IMG/VR virus record: IMGVR_UViG_3300017917_000733
Coordinates: 1-64,000 of that record
Length of the DNA stretch: 64,000 nt
Source of the DNA: a virus
Strand: one strand, 5' to 3'
Notes under the pieces: model-generated
What the model was told of the DNA's origin: nothing
The model's database searches: none
Seen by the model: the letters and a program-made list of their open reading frames with translations, nothing else
Program-made: the position numbers and the translations under genes
In this document: piece after piece, positions 15,504 through 25,340 of the stretch
Layout of the letters: the number at the start of each line of letters is the position of its first letter
Numbering within the stretch: position 1 is the first letter of the stretch

Positions 15504-18089
15504 ATGGCTGATACAACACAAACAGGTCAACAAAATAGTCAGTACATTGCTGGTGGAGGATCAAATGACGATAACCCCACAGTACAAAAGTTCGATGACG
15601 GGTCTAACGTACAAACATTCGATGACGGGTCTACACTAGTAACTGGCAGTGATGGAAAAGTAATATCAACCAGTGCAACATCATTTAATGTATTGGGTAC
15701 AACGGCCCCGACGGCAGCACAAGAATTACCAGGTAAAAGAACTTATAACCCATTAAGTGTTTTTAGTAGTTACAACTACCAATTAACACTGTACATGATT
15801 ACACCCGATGCATACGATGCATTTATGAATTCAGATAGAAAAAATATAAATGCCTTTGTTCAAGGTAATGCGGGTAATGTAGATCAGGGTACTGGCGGAG
15901 CATACATTGTAGCACAAAGCGGAGGCTTAGGAACTGATATTCCAAGAGCACCTGGTATGCCGTATGATTACTATATTGATAACTTAAAAATCACTTCAAT
16001 CGTAAACACAAAATCAGCAAGCACCGCAACCAATTCAACTAAAATATCTTTTAACATATATGAACCATATGGATTTTCATTCATATCTCAACTAACGAAT
16101 GCCTCAAACACTCTAATTCAAACTAGTAGATTAAAGAATATAAGTGAAGTAAAAAACGCAACTAGACAGTTTTTTATATTAGGTATTAAATTTTTGGGTT
16201 ATGACAAAGAAGGCAAAGTTATTACAGGACCTGAATTAGCACAATTAACTGGAGGCAGTACGTTTGAATTCTTTTACGACATTAAGATTAATAGTTTAAA
16301 ATTTAAACTTGACGGTAAATTAACAACATATGAAATTACTGCGGCATCACTTCCTACACAAACAGCATTTGGAACAGCTAGAGGTAGACTGAATACAGGT
16401 GTTGAAATATCAGGAAAAACCGTTGAAGAAACGTTAACAGCATTAGAAAATAAGTTAAATGTTCAACAGGAAGAAATTACTAAAACTTCTTCAGGACAAA
16501 ACAACCAAACAGTTAAAACAAAAAACATTTATAGAATTAAATATTTAGGTGACGTAGAAGATTTAAAAAAAGCTGAAACAGTTACTGACGCTGATAAAAA
16601 AGATAAATCAAAATGGCCAATGAGTCCTGTTGCAAAAACAGTACAAGCTAATGATGGATATGCAGTAAAAGCTAATCCTGATAATACTAAGAGAACATTT
16701 AGTTTTGGTAAGTCTATAACCATAATGCAGGCAATTAATTCTATAATTGCTCAAAGTACATATCTATCTGACGCATTAAAGGTTATTCAAAGTGCTGAAG
16801 TTGATAGCATGGCGGGGCCAAACGACACAATACCTAATCCAGCACCTACAAAAACACTTAGATGGTATAATTTATCAGCTAGCGTAAAATGTTTAGATTT
16901 TGATACATCTATAGGTGATTTTGTTTATGAAATTACATACTATATTCAACCATACGAAATACCATACATACAAACACCTTATGTTGATAAAACAGCAAGA
17001 TATTATGGTCCACACAAACGTTATGAATATTATTATACAGGTCAAAATAGCGAAATTATAAGTTACGAGCAAACATTGAATAACGCTTACTTTATGGCAG
17101 CAATAATACCTACAGGTAATGAGTTGTCGCAAGGTGGTCCTACAGATCAACCAACTATACCAATGGGAGAACAAAATCAGGATAAAACTGGTGGCAAGAA
17201 CACTAAAATGCAAACGCAGAATACAGTTCAAACTAGTTTGTATGATCCTTCATCATATGCTCATGCAAAAATAACTATTTTAGGAGATCCTGACTTTCTA
17301 ATGCAGGATTCACCGTCATCAGCAAATCAAATTTATAAACAATATTATGGAAGCAATGGCTACACTGTTAATCCTAATGGTGGACAGGTTTTTATCGAAA
17401 TTGATTTCAAAGAGGGTGTCGATTACAGCAATGATACTGGATTGATGACCATTAATGAGAGCATACAGTTTTGGAAGTACTCCCCTGAAATAGCTAGCAA
17501 GGTTAAAGGTGTTAGTTACATGTTAGTGACAGTAGATAGTGTGTTTTCTAATGGAAAATTTACACAAGTATTGAATGCCAAAATAACTACTTTCCCTGAT
17601 GACAAGAAAAATAATCAAAGTTCAACAAGAGAACTTAGTCCCACAACCGCAACTAATGCTAGAACAAGTTTTGCAGCTACTGACCCAAGACGCTTGGATC
17701 TCAGAACACCAACAACAGATGTTAGAACACCTACAAATAACGTGCCTGTTGCAACACCTAACTCAAATCAAACTACGTTGGGATCTGGATTTAAACAAGA
17801 TTCGGATATACCAGCAGGAACTAATTCGTCAAACAGTACAGCTCCTGATTATACAGATCCGTTTTGGCCTACGGGAGAAACACAATATACATCGCCAACT
17901 GGTGGCGGACCTGGTATAAGAGAAAACGTTGCGGGTGTAGCCCAAACTGCACCAGCTAATATAAATGTTGCGAACGATGATGCTATGGGCATTACAAATT
18001 CTTTACCAAATATTAAAAGAAGTATGCAACAGGCTGATGCAGGTAGAGAAACAGATAACCCTGACCAAACAGTAAGAAATATATCGTAA
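15504..18089 (+). CDS. Large baseplate hub-region structural protein
   Basis: The 861-residue protein begins with a low-complexity segment holding two tandem 9-residue repeats (VQKFDDGSN, VQTFDDGST, bases 15587-15640). It continues with a folded region containing RTYNPLSVFSSYNYQLTLYM and YDYYIDNLKITSIVNTKSAS, then FNIYEPYGFSFISQL, and ends with a disordered Thr/Asn/Pro tail (after about residue 690). It lies between the gp53-like and gp5-like genes, so it is a virion protein of the baseplate hub. A gp27-like role is possible by position but no specific motif proves it. It follows the previous gene without a gap. Confidence 0.5.
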   Translation: MADTTQTGQQNSQYIAGGGSNDDNPTVQKFDDGSNVQTFDDGSTLVTGSDGKVISTSATSFNVLGTTAPTAAQELPGKRTYNPLSVFSSYNYQLTLYMITPDAYDAFMNSDRKNINAFVQGNAGNVDQGTGGAYIVAQSGGLGTDIPRAPGMPYDYYIDNLKITSIVNTKSASTATNSTKISFNIYEPYGFSFISQLTNASNTLIQTSRLKNISEVKNATRQFFILGIKFLGYDKEGKVITGPELAQLTGGSTFEFFYDIKINSLKFKLDGKLTTYEITAASLPTQTAFGTARGRLNTGVEISGKTVEETLTALENKLNVQQEEITKTSSGQNNQTVKTKNIYRIKYLGDVEDLKKAETVTDADKKDKSKWPMSPVAKTVQANDGYAVKANPDNTKRTFSFGKSITIMQAINSIIAQSTYLSDALKVIQSAEVDSMAGPNDTIPNPAPTKTLRWYNLSASVKCLDFDTSIGDFVYEITYYIQPYEIPYIQTPYVDKTARYYGPHKRYEYYYTGQNSEIISYEQTLNNAYFMAAIIPTGNELSQGGPTDQPTIPMGEQNQDKTGGKNTKMQTQNTVQTSLYDPSSYAHAKITILGDPDFLMQDSPSSANQIYKQYYGSNGYTVNPNGGQVFIEIDFKEGVDYSNDTGLMTINESIQFWKYSPEIASKVKGVSYMLVTVDSVFSNGKFTQVLNAKITTFPDDKKNNQSSTRELSPTTATNARTSFAATDPRRLDLRTPTTDVRTPTNNVPVATPNSNQTTLGSGFKQDSDIPAGTNSSNSTAPDYTDPFWPTGETQYTSPTGGGPGIRENVAGVAQTAPANINVANDDAMGITNSLPNIKRSMQQADAGRETDNPDQTVRNIS

Positions 18090-18101
18090 AGAGAATAGAA
18101 T

Positions 18102-21100
18102 ATGCCATATGATGATATAGTCCCAAGAGGTGCTACCAAAGGAAGTAAACCAGATGCAGGTGGTGCAGTATTACGCACGATGCCAGTGTTGGCGGTTGTC
18201 AAAGACAATATTGATCCTGTTCGTTCTGGTAGAATTCGTGTCTACGTGGGTGACTTTGGTGGACTAGACCCTAACGATAGTACAAACTGGGTAACTGTTT
18301 CATACATGACACCCTTTTATGGACGCACAACATCATCAGCACAAAAGACTGGTTACGGTGAGTTTGATAAAAACCCGCACAGCTATGGAGTCTGGAATAG
18401 CCCACCTGATATAGGCACTACTGTTATTTGTATTTTTATTAACGGTGATCCTAACTTTGGATATTATATAGGTTGTGTTCCTGAACCAGAAGCATTACAA
18501 ATGGTTCCTGCAATTGGTGGAACTGATTATGTGATTCCTAACGCAGGTGAAGCAAATAGTTTAGGCGGTGCAACTAGATTACCAGTAACAAACTTAAACA
18601 CAAACAACGACAATATTGCTGATAGCGCAAACTTTTTAAACGTACCAAAGCCAATTCATAGTTATGTTGCATCAACATTAATGCAACAGGGTTTAATTAA
18701 AGACCCTATTCGCGGTGTTATTGGTTCTAGCGCACAACGAGAAACACCTTCACGAGTTGGTTGGGGCGTCAGCACACCTGGTCGTCCTATATATGCAGGT
18801 GGTTATGACGAAAACAGTATCGCTAACGCAGCAAAATCAGGACAAGATATTTATGGATTGAATGTCCAAGCACGTAGAGGTGGTCACACATTCGTTATGG
18901 ATGACGGTGACATTTTAGGTAGAGACCAGCTAATACGTTTACGCACGGCATTGGGTCATCAAATATTAATGAGTGATGATGGACAAACATTATTCATCAT
19001 TCACGCAAATGGACAAAGTTATATTGAGTTGGGCAAAGAAGGTACAATAGATATGTACTCAACTAACTCAGTGAATATTAGAACACAGGGTGATTTAAAC
19101 TTACACGCCGATAACAATATTAATATCAACGCTAAAAAAGATTTAAACATCTTTGCGGAAAACATTACTACAAACGCTGATAAAGAAATGGCACAACGTG
19201 TAGGTGCAAACTTTTCAACATCTGTTACTGGAAACCACACTGTAAAGGTTGATGGTGGAATGAGTTTAGCAAGTGCAGGTGAAGCATCTGTTGCTAGTAA
19301 ATCCGTTACATTTATTAATGGGTCAAAGATTAATCTTAACACAGGTAGCACAGGTCTAGTACCACAAGAAGTAAAACCATTAACACAAGTGCCGCATACA
19401 GATACATTATACGATAATATTAAAGGTTGGAATGCTGCACCTGCCGCACTAAACAGTATTGTAAGTCGTGCACCTGCACATGCACCGTGGGTTGGGGCAA
19501 ACAAGGGAGTTGATGTAAAAGTATCAGGTAGTGCATCTGATGCGTTACCGGCGGCACCGAATCCTGCAGTACAATCAGCAAATACTCAAGCTAACAACAC
19601 ACCAACTACAACCCCACCTGTAACGCCTTCAGTTGCAGCAACTGTGCCCACAAACACAGCAATAAGTGCTGCTGTTGATAAGAACACTACAGCGGCAATA
19701 GTTGGACAAACAGCAGTCGCTGCTGCAACAGGTCCTGCTGCTGATGCTGTTAAAAAGGGTGCAGGAGTAGTTCAATCTGAAAACGGCCCAGTTGCAGCTA
19801 TTGGCAAAATGGCACAGTCACCAAAACAAATGGAAGACGCGCAATATCTAAAAGCTGGTTCATCAGCTAGGATTGATGCACTGATAGCTAGTGGCAAGTC
19901 AGTTGAAGAAGCAATTACACCTAACATGTTTACTGGTAAAGATGGTATCAATAACTTAGATGATTATATTAAAAGTAAAAACGCTCAAGTTTCCGCACAA
20001 GTTAATATATACCAACAAGCACAAACTAAGTTAGTACAGTCAGGTGTAATTACGGGAAGAGAATCAGGAACACAATTAGGCGGACTAATTATGTCTACTG
20101 CAACTCTTGGATTATCTAGCACAGTGAATTTTATAAAGAATTCTGCATCATCGGTGACAGGATTAGTTTCAGGTGCAGCTAATATTGTTTCAAAAACAGC
20201 AAACTCAGTATTGGGTTCTGTATCATCTATGATGAGTTTAGGTAATAAAGCAACTAACTTAGCTGCAGGTCCAATGAGTGGATTATCTTCTTTGACTACT
20301 AGCATAACGGCACTGGCTAAAAATGCTACCTCCGGCGTCACTGGTTTGTTTGATGTAACTAAAGGTTTAGCAGCATCTGCATATAGCTCAATTGTTGCAA
20401 GTCTTCCAAAACTTAAAGCTAATGAACCCAACAATGTAAAAGATATCGCTGAACAAGCTGCTGAAAAGGCACAAGCAACAGGAACAAACACTGCACAAAA
20501 AGGTCTATTAGATTCATTGTCAGGCACTGCAACTAGATTGGTAAGTGGCACAGTTGGTGCAATTACCAATGTTGTAAAAACTGCTGCAACGTCAGTCACA
20601 ACAACTGTTGGTAATATCGTAGCTGCTACTAAAACAATGGCAGGATCAGCAACAGGGCTTTCAATGCTTCCAGGATCTGATAAGGCTGTCGCTACGGTAG
20701 TCAATAACGCTAATAATGTGTCTACTGTTATACCGGGTGCTGAATCAGTTAAGAACTTAATTAATACCGCAAATATACCGGGAGCATCATCTATTGCTGC
20801 ACCTGCAAATACACTTGGTACTAACGTATTGAATGCAACAAATAATATAGGTGGAAACTTAGCTAACAATTTACAGCAATTGAAAAACGGTTCTACATCA
20901 CTAACACAAATAGCATCAGCCGGGTTACCTGCAGCGGCAGCAGCAGAACTTAATGGGGCAATAAATTCATTAACAAAAAATAGTCCTATACCTATTAGGA
21001 TGCCAGTGTTCGCATCAAATACATTTAGTAGAGATGGAATCTCTACTCAAATGAGTTCGTTATTAGGTAGTAGCAAAATACCATTGCCAAATTATAAGGG

Positions 21101-21422
21101 CAATGATGCAACAAACGGAACTACTCCCGGTGAGTCTTTACTAGAAAAACAGACACAAACATTAAGTGAAATCGCTGCCCTCACTGATAAAAACTTTGAC
21201 TTGATTAAAACTGAACGTGACGCAAGGAATGCATTATCCGAGGCTAAAAAAACACTACCTCAAGGTTCACCTGAATTAGTAACATTAGAAAATGCCTATA
21301 AGTTAGCAAAAGAAGCAGTGGTTGCAAACGAAAAACAAATAGCTTCATTGAGACAGCGAGACAACACAATAGCTAGATCCACAAATAACACAGGAGATAC
21401 CACAGGCACAGAGTCTGTATAA
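18102..21422 (+). CDS. 5: Baseplate hub/spike protein gp5-like (no lysozyme domain seen)
   Basis: The 1106-residue product has an OB-fold-like N-terminal domain (about residues 25-135: VVKDNIDPVRSGRIRVYVGD; then VSYMTPFYGRT and PPDIGTTVICIFINGDPNFG) of the gp5/VgrG family. A repetitive beta-helix spike follows (about residues 290-400, with EGTIDMYSTNSVNIRTQGDL and ADNNININAKKDLNIFAENI). Next come several hundred residues rich in Ala, Thr, Ser and Val, and a C-terminal coiled coil (about 1010-1100). T4 gp5 is 575 residues with an internal lysozyme; no lysozyme-like Glu/Asp/Thr site is recognisable here. The cell-wall-active part may instead be the NPGNI domain of the tape measure. The long Ala/Thr region has unknown function. 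Confidence 0.75.
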   Translation: MPYDDIVPRGATKGSKPDAGGAVLRTMPVLAVVKDNIDPVRSGRIRVYVGDFGGLDPNDSTNWVTVSYMTPFYGRTTSSAQKTGYGEFDKNPHSYGVWNSPPDIGTTVICIFINGDPNFGYYIGCVPEPEALQMVPAIGGTDYVIPNAGEANSLGGATRLPVTNLNTNNDNIADSANFLNVPKPIHSYVASTLMQQGLIKDPIRGVIGSSAQRETPSRVGWGVSTPGRPIYAGGYDENSIANAAKSGQDIYGLNVQARRGGHTFVMDDGDILGRDQLIRLRTALGHQILMSDDGQTLFIIHANGQSYIELGKEGTIDMYSTNSVNIRTQGDLNLHADNNININAKKDLNIFAENITTNADKEMAQRVGANFSTSVTGNHTVKVDGGMSLASAGEASVASKSVTFINGSKINLNTGSTGLVPQEVKPLTQVPHTDTLYDNIKGWNAAPAALNSIVSRAPAHAPWVGANKGVDVKVSGSASDALPAAPNPAVQSANTQANNTPTTTPPVTPSVAATVPTNTAISAAVDKNTTAAIVGQTAVAAATGPAADAVKKGAGVVQSENGPVAAIGKMAQSPKQMEDAQYLKAGSSARIDALIASGKSVEEAITPNMFTGKDGINNLDDYIKSKNAQVSAQVNIYQQAQTKLVQSGVITGRESGTQLGGLIMSTATLGLSSTVNFIKNSASSVTGLVSGAANIVSKTANSVLGSVSSMMSLGNKATNLAAGPMSGLSSLTTSITALAKNATSGVTGLFDVTKGLAASAYSSIVASLPKLKANEPNNVKDIAEQAAEKAQATGTNTAQKGLLDSLSGTATRLVSGTVGAITNVVKTAATSVTTTVGNIVAATKTMAGSATGLSMLPGSDKAVATVVNNANNVSTVIPGAESVKNLINTANIPGASSIAAPANTLGTNVLNATNNIGGNLANNLQQLKNGSTSLTQIASAGLPAAAAAELNGAINSLTKNSPIPIRMPVFASNTFSRDGISTQMSSLLGSSKIPLPNYKGNDATNGTTPGESLLEKQTQTLSEIAALTDKNFDLIKTERDARNALSEAKKTLPQGSPELVTLENAYKLAKEAVVANEKQIASLRQRDNTIARSTNNTGDTTGTESV

Positions 21423-21424
21423 CG

Positions 21425-21432
21425 TATAAATA
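21425..21432 (+). promoter_or_regulatory. Late promoter TATAAATA before gp25
   Basis: Exact T4 late consensus, 5 bases before the gp25 ATG at 21438. The expected start site is the A of the ATG, so the message may be leaderless; no Shine-Dalgarno is seen. Confidence 0.7.
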
Positions 21433-21437
21433 ACATT

Positions 21438-21887
21438 ATGCCTACATATATTGGATTCAGCACTAAAAATGCAAACAAGCCCAGAACCACAAACGCACAA
21501 ACAGGCGTAGACGGTGGTACAGGATCAACTGTAAACCCTATAAATTTTGGTAAAAAGTATAGATTGGTTGATGAAGCATTGGTCATACAGGACTTTATCA
21601 ATGCGTTGAATATTCCTCAAGGACAAAAAGTAGGTAAACCGGGTTACGGTACAACGCTTTGGTCTTTTGTCTTTGAGCCTAATACTGCGGATGTACAGTT
21701 CCAACTACAAGACGAAATACGTAGAGTCGCTAGTCAAGATCCTAGACTTATTGTTAATCTTGTTAAAGCATATCCTAAAGAGAACGGAATTTTAATAGAG
21801 ATTGAATTAGCTATAGCTCCCTTCAACAATGCTCAAATATTAAACGTTTTCTTTGATAACGCAACGAACTCAGCTAGAGTTCAATAA
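21438..21887 (+). CDS. 25: Baseplate wedge protein gp25
   Basis: The 149-residue product (T4 gp25: 132) belongs to the GPW/gp25 family, whose members resemble lysozyme-fold sheath-initiating wedge proteins. Recognisable segments are VDEALVIQDFINALNIPQGQ, KPGYGTTLWSFVFEPN and LQDEIRRVASQDPRLIV, followed by alternating strands to the end. gp25 anchors the first ring of the tail sheath to the baseplate next to gp6 and gp53. Downstream is gp6, as in many T4-like marine phages. There is no Shine-Dalgarno; a perfect late octamer ends 5 bases before the ATG. Confidence 0.92.
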   Translation: MPTYIGFSTKNANKPRTTNAQTGVDGGTGSTVNPINFGKKYRLVDEALVIQDFINALNIPQGQKVGKPGYGTTLWSFVFEPNTADVQFQLQDEIRRVASQDPRLIVNLVKAYPKENGILIEIELAIAPFNNAQILNVFFDNATNSARVQ

Positions 21888-21912
21888 TCCCAAAATCCGT
21901 GTTTTTGTTTAT

Positions 21913-21920
21913 GATAAATA
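21913..21920 (+). promoter_or_regulatory. Candidate late promoter for gp6
   Basis: GATAAATA with expected start near 21926, 12 bases before the ATG at 21938, leaving room for the AAAGAG-like ribosome site. Confidence 0.6.
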
Positions 21921-21937
21921 CATAAAAGAGAACACAT

Positions 21938-24900
21938 ATGGCTACAAGTTCAAGACAATCAGCAATCTTTGGGGTAAACGACTGGAAAGCGATTTACCAA
22001 ACATTCCGTGAAGCGGACTTTAGAAGCTACGATTATGAAACCTTACGCAAGAGTTTCATTGATTATCTACGTGCTTACTATCCCGAAACATTTAACGACT
22101 ATATCGAGTCAAGCGAATTTATCGCCCTACTCGACATTATAGCTTTTATGGGTCAAGGTCTTGCTTTCCGTAATGATTTAAATACCCGCGAAAACTTCAT
22201 CGATACTGCTGAACGCCGTGATAGTGTTGTCAAACTAGCAAACTTGGTTAGCTACACACCTAAGCGTAATATCGCTGCACAGGGTTATATCAAAGTAACA
22301 AGCATTCAAACTACAGAAGATATCACTGATATCAATGGTTTCAATTTGAGCAACATTCCTGTATTATGGAATGACCCTGCTAACCCAAACTGGTTAAACC
22401 AATACAACACAATTATCAATGCTACACTAATTAATAGTCAACGTATTGGTCGTCCTGGTAACACAGCACAGATTTTAGATGTTAAAACAGACGAATATTC
22501 TATCAATATTCCACCAAACACATTGCCTGTCGTTCCATTCAGTAGTGTAGTTGACAACCAAACAATGAACTTTGAGTTGGTAAGTGGTACTAGCTTGAAT
22601 GAAGACTATGTATATGAAATTCCTCCTGCACCATCAGGAACTTTCAATATTTTATATCGTAATGACAAGTTAGGTTACGGTAGCCCAAATACTGGTTACT
22701 TCTTCTATTTCAAACAAGGCTCATTACAGAGTTACGATTTTAACCTACAACAGCAAATTGCTAACCAAGTTGTAGATATTGACATTCAAGGTATCAACAA
22801 CACAGATACTTGGTTATATCAGTTGAATAATAACAACACAACAAACGTAACAAGAACACTTTGGAAATTAGTTGAGAATGTTTATGCCGATGCATTTTTA
22901 CAAACAGAAACCAGCGCACGTAGAATTTTCTCTGTTACCTCACGTTTCAATGACCAAGTAAGTTATGTTTTTGGTGACGGTGTTTTCAGTGAAATACCTG
23001 TTGGAACTTTCAGAGCATATGTTCGTGCAGGCAACGCATTAACATATACTATTGACCCTTCAGAAATGCAGGGTATCAGCGTAACAATTAATTATATTAG
23101 TCGTGCAGGAAGAACAGAGGCATTGACATTGGGATTAGAATTACAACTACCAGTATCTAATGCACAAGCACGTGAAACACTTGCCAATATTAAGCAACGT
23201 GCTCCTGCTCGTTATTACACACAGAATCGTATGGTTAATGGTGAAGATTACAACAATTTCCCATATACATTATACAGTTCTATCATCAAATCAAAAGCTA
23301 TCAATCGTAGTAGCATCGGTGTTTCTAAAAACTTAGATTTGTTAGATCCAACAGGAAAGTATTCAAGCATAAACAGTTTTGCAAATGATGGTGGGTTATA
23401 CCAAAATAGCAATAATGGCGCAACAATATTAACAATTAATAATCGTAGTGATATCATTACTTTCTTGACCGATACGCTTAGTGGTATATTGGATGAAACA
23501 CGTACCTATCAATATTATCTGCAAAACTTTACCAGATATGCAGCAACAAGTCCTGATGGTTTAGTATATTGGAATGAATCGACTGTTGATGCAAATAGTG
23601 TTACTGGTTATTTTTATAACTTGTCAGGCTCTATAACAACACCTTTACCAACTGGTACGTTCTCAACATATACGTTAAAGTATATTACTAAAGGTGCAAT
23701 GCTTAAATTTGTAGCACCTACTGGTTATTACTTTGATGCTAATAATAGATTAGTGTCAGGTATTCCTTCTCCTGCTGACAAAACATATTTTTGGACTACT
23801 GTATTAAATGTAGTAGGTGATGGTTACAACAATGGTGAAGGACAGTTCAGTAATGGCGTAGGTCCAATAACATTAAATGGATTCGTAACAGCTGGTTGTG
23901 TTCTTTCTACAATCATACCTGCATTTGATAACACGTTGCCCACAACAGTAAGAGATGAATGCGTAACTAAAATGGATTTGAATCAAGACTTTTCATTAGT
24001 CTTTAACAATTCATTAACAGTTGCACAAGACCGCTGGTCAGTAGAAATCTATGACGCTAATAATTGGTTTGTTAATTTCAACAGTACTGGTAATAATACG
24101 TATGAGATAACATATCGTTCATTAGCTTATTTCTTTGGAAGTGTTGCTGATACCAGATTCACATTTGACGGATCTAAATTAGTATATGATCCGTTTACTG
24201 GCATAGTTTTACAAGACCATGTAAAAGTCTTAGCAACAAATACACAATACAATTCAAACTATCCACTAAGTGGCCCAGTAACTATGAGTGTTATTGGGCA
24301 AACAGTTGAAAGTGATGGATACGTCAATGACTTTGAAGTTGAGGTTGCTAGTATTGATGTAAATGATAGAACAATTGTATCTAACCCAGATTTCTTCAAT
24401 GAAGTTACAGGATATGTTTCTGGTGAATCAAACATTGGAATCTATACATTCTTTGAATTAATTGAAGACGCTGTAAATTTAGCTAGATATCAATTGATTG
24501 AATCTTCACAAGTAGTGTACGCATACGCCACCCAGAATCAGATTCAAGTTGTAAAATATGAATATCCCGTAGGACAATTGTTCTACGCATACGGAGAGAA
24601 TAAATTCTATAAGACGGTACAAGATACAACAACTACTGTGCAGAATTATTTGTTACCAGAGCAAACAAATTATTTAATGGCACCTGGTCGCCAAGGATTG
24701 CAGTTCCAATATCGTCATAACAGTAACAATACAACACGTATTGATCCTGCTACAACTAATATTATTGATTTGTATTTGGTTACACAATCTTACTATACAG
24801 CGTATCAAAATTGGATTCAGGATACTACTGATACTATTCCTGAACCAGATAGACCTACAATTAATGAATTAAATCAAGCATATGGTACACTACAGGATTA

Positions 24901-25312
24901 CAAGATGTTAAGTGACAGTGTAATTCCAAATAGCGTAGTGTTCAAACCATTGTTTGGTGATAAAGCTGCACCTGCACTTAGAGGTACAGTTAAAGTAATT
25001 AAATCTCCTAATACTAATGCAAGTAATAGTGAGATTCGTAGTGCTGTATTAACAGCAATGAATAGTTATTTCAGTATCAACAACTGGAACTTTGGAGATA
25101 CATTCTATTTCTCTGAGTTGACTGCATACTTGCATGACCAATTAGGAGAATTAATTAGTTCAGTTGTTTTAGTTCCCAATGATCCAACACAATCATTTGG
25201 TGATCTATATGAAATAAAAGCTGCCCCATACGAAATTTTTGTTAATGGTGCAACAGCTAACAACGTAGTAGTAATTGCGGCTCTTACACCCGCCGAATTA
25301 CAAATGAGATAA
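21938..25312 (+). CDS. 6: Baseplate wedge protein gp6
   Basis: The 1124-residue product is a baseplate J/gp6-type wedge protein, longer than T4 gp6 (660). The N-terminus is diagnostic: YQTFREADFRSYDYETLRKS, DYIESSEFIALLDIIAFMGQ, and AERRDSVVKLANLVSYTPKR (residues about 20-105). Further blocks include RVFGDGV-like YVFGDGVFSEIPVGTFRAYV and, near the end, SPNTNASNSEIRSAVLTAMN and LGELISSVVLVPNDP, typical of the C-terminal dimerisation region. gp6 forms the inner ring of the baseplate. The middle (about 470-850) is Asn/Tyr/Thr-rich and accounts for the extra length. Confidence 0.93.
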   Translation: MATSSRQSAIFGVNDWKAIYQTFREADFRSYDYETLRKSFIDYLRAYYPETFNDYIESSEFIALLDIIAFMGQGLAFRNDLNTRENFIDTAERRDSVVKLANLVSYTPKRNIAAQGYIKVTSIQTTEDITDINGFNLSNIPVLWNDPANPNWLNQYNTIINATLINSQRIGRPGNTAQILDVKTDEYSINIPPNTLPVVPFSSVVDNQTMNFELVSGTSLNEDYVYEIPPAPSGTFNILYRNDKLGYGSPNTGYFFYFKQGSLQSYDFNLQQQIANQVVDIDIQGINNTDTWLYQLNNNNTTNVTRTLWKLVENVYADAFLQTETSARRIFSVTSRFNDQVSYVFGDGVFSEIPVGTFRAYVRAGNALTYTIDPSEMQGISVTINYISRAGRTEALTLGLELQLPVSNAQARETLANIKQRAPARYYTQNRMVNGEDYNNFPYTLYSSIIKSKAINRSSIGVSKNLDLLDPTGKYSSINSFANDGGLYQNSNNGATILTINNRSDIITFLTDTLSGILDETRTYQYYLQNFTRYAATSPDGLVYWNESTVDANSVTGYFYNLSGSITTPLPTGTFSTYTLKYITKGAMLKFVAPTGYYFDANNRLVSGIPSPADKTYFWTTVLNVVGDGYNNGEGQFSNGVGPITLNGFVTAGCVLSTIIPAFDNTLPTTVRDECVTKMDLNQDFSLVFNNSLTVAQDRWSVEIYDANNWFVNFNSTGNNTYEITYRSLAYFFGSVADTRFTFDGSKLVYDPFTGIVLQDHVKVLATNTQYNSNYPLSGPVTMSVIGQTVESDGYVNDFEVEVASIDVNDRTIVSNPDFFNEVTGYVSGESNIGIYTFFELIEDAVNLARYQLIESSQVVYAYATQNQIQVVKYEYPVGQLFYAYGENKFYKTVQDTTTTVQNYLLPEQTNYLMAPGRQGLQFQYRHNSNNTTRIDPATTNIIDLYLVTQSYYTAYQNWIQDTTDTIPEPDRPTINELNQAYGTLQDYKMLSDSVIPNSVVFKPLFGDKAAPALRGTVKVIKSPNTNASNSEIRSAVLTAMNSYFSINNWNFGDTFYFSELTAYLHDQLGELISSVVLVPNDPTQSFGDLYEIKAAPYEIFVNGATANNVVVIAALTPAELQMR

Positions 25313-25340
25313 GTAATATAATAACTTAGAGAAAAACAAG

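Noticed and set aside
15587-15640. Tandem 27-base repeat as a regulatory element
   Set aside because: It is in frame and codes for two copies of a VQxFDDGS peptide in a low-complexity N-terminus, so a protein-level explanation suffices.
19985-20869. A 294-codon open frame on the minus strand inside the spike gene
   Set aside because: It comes from the Ala/Thr/Val repeat composition of the plus-strand gene, has no ribosome site, and its translation is low-complexity Ala/Val/Pro.
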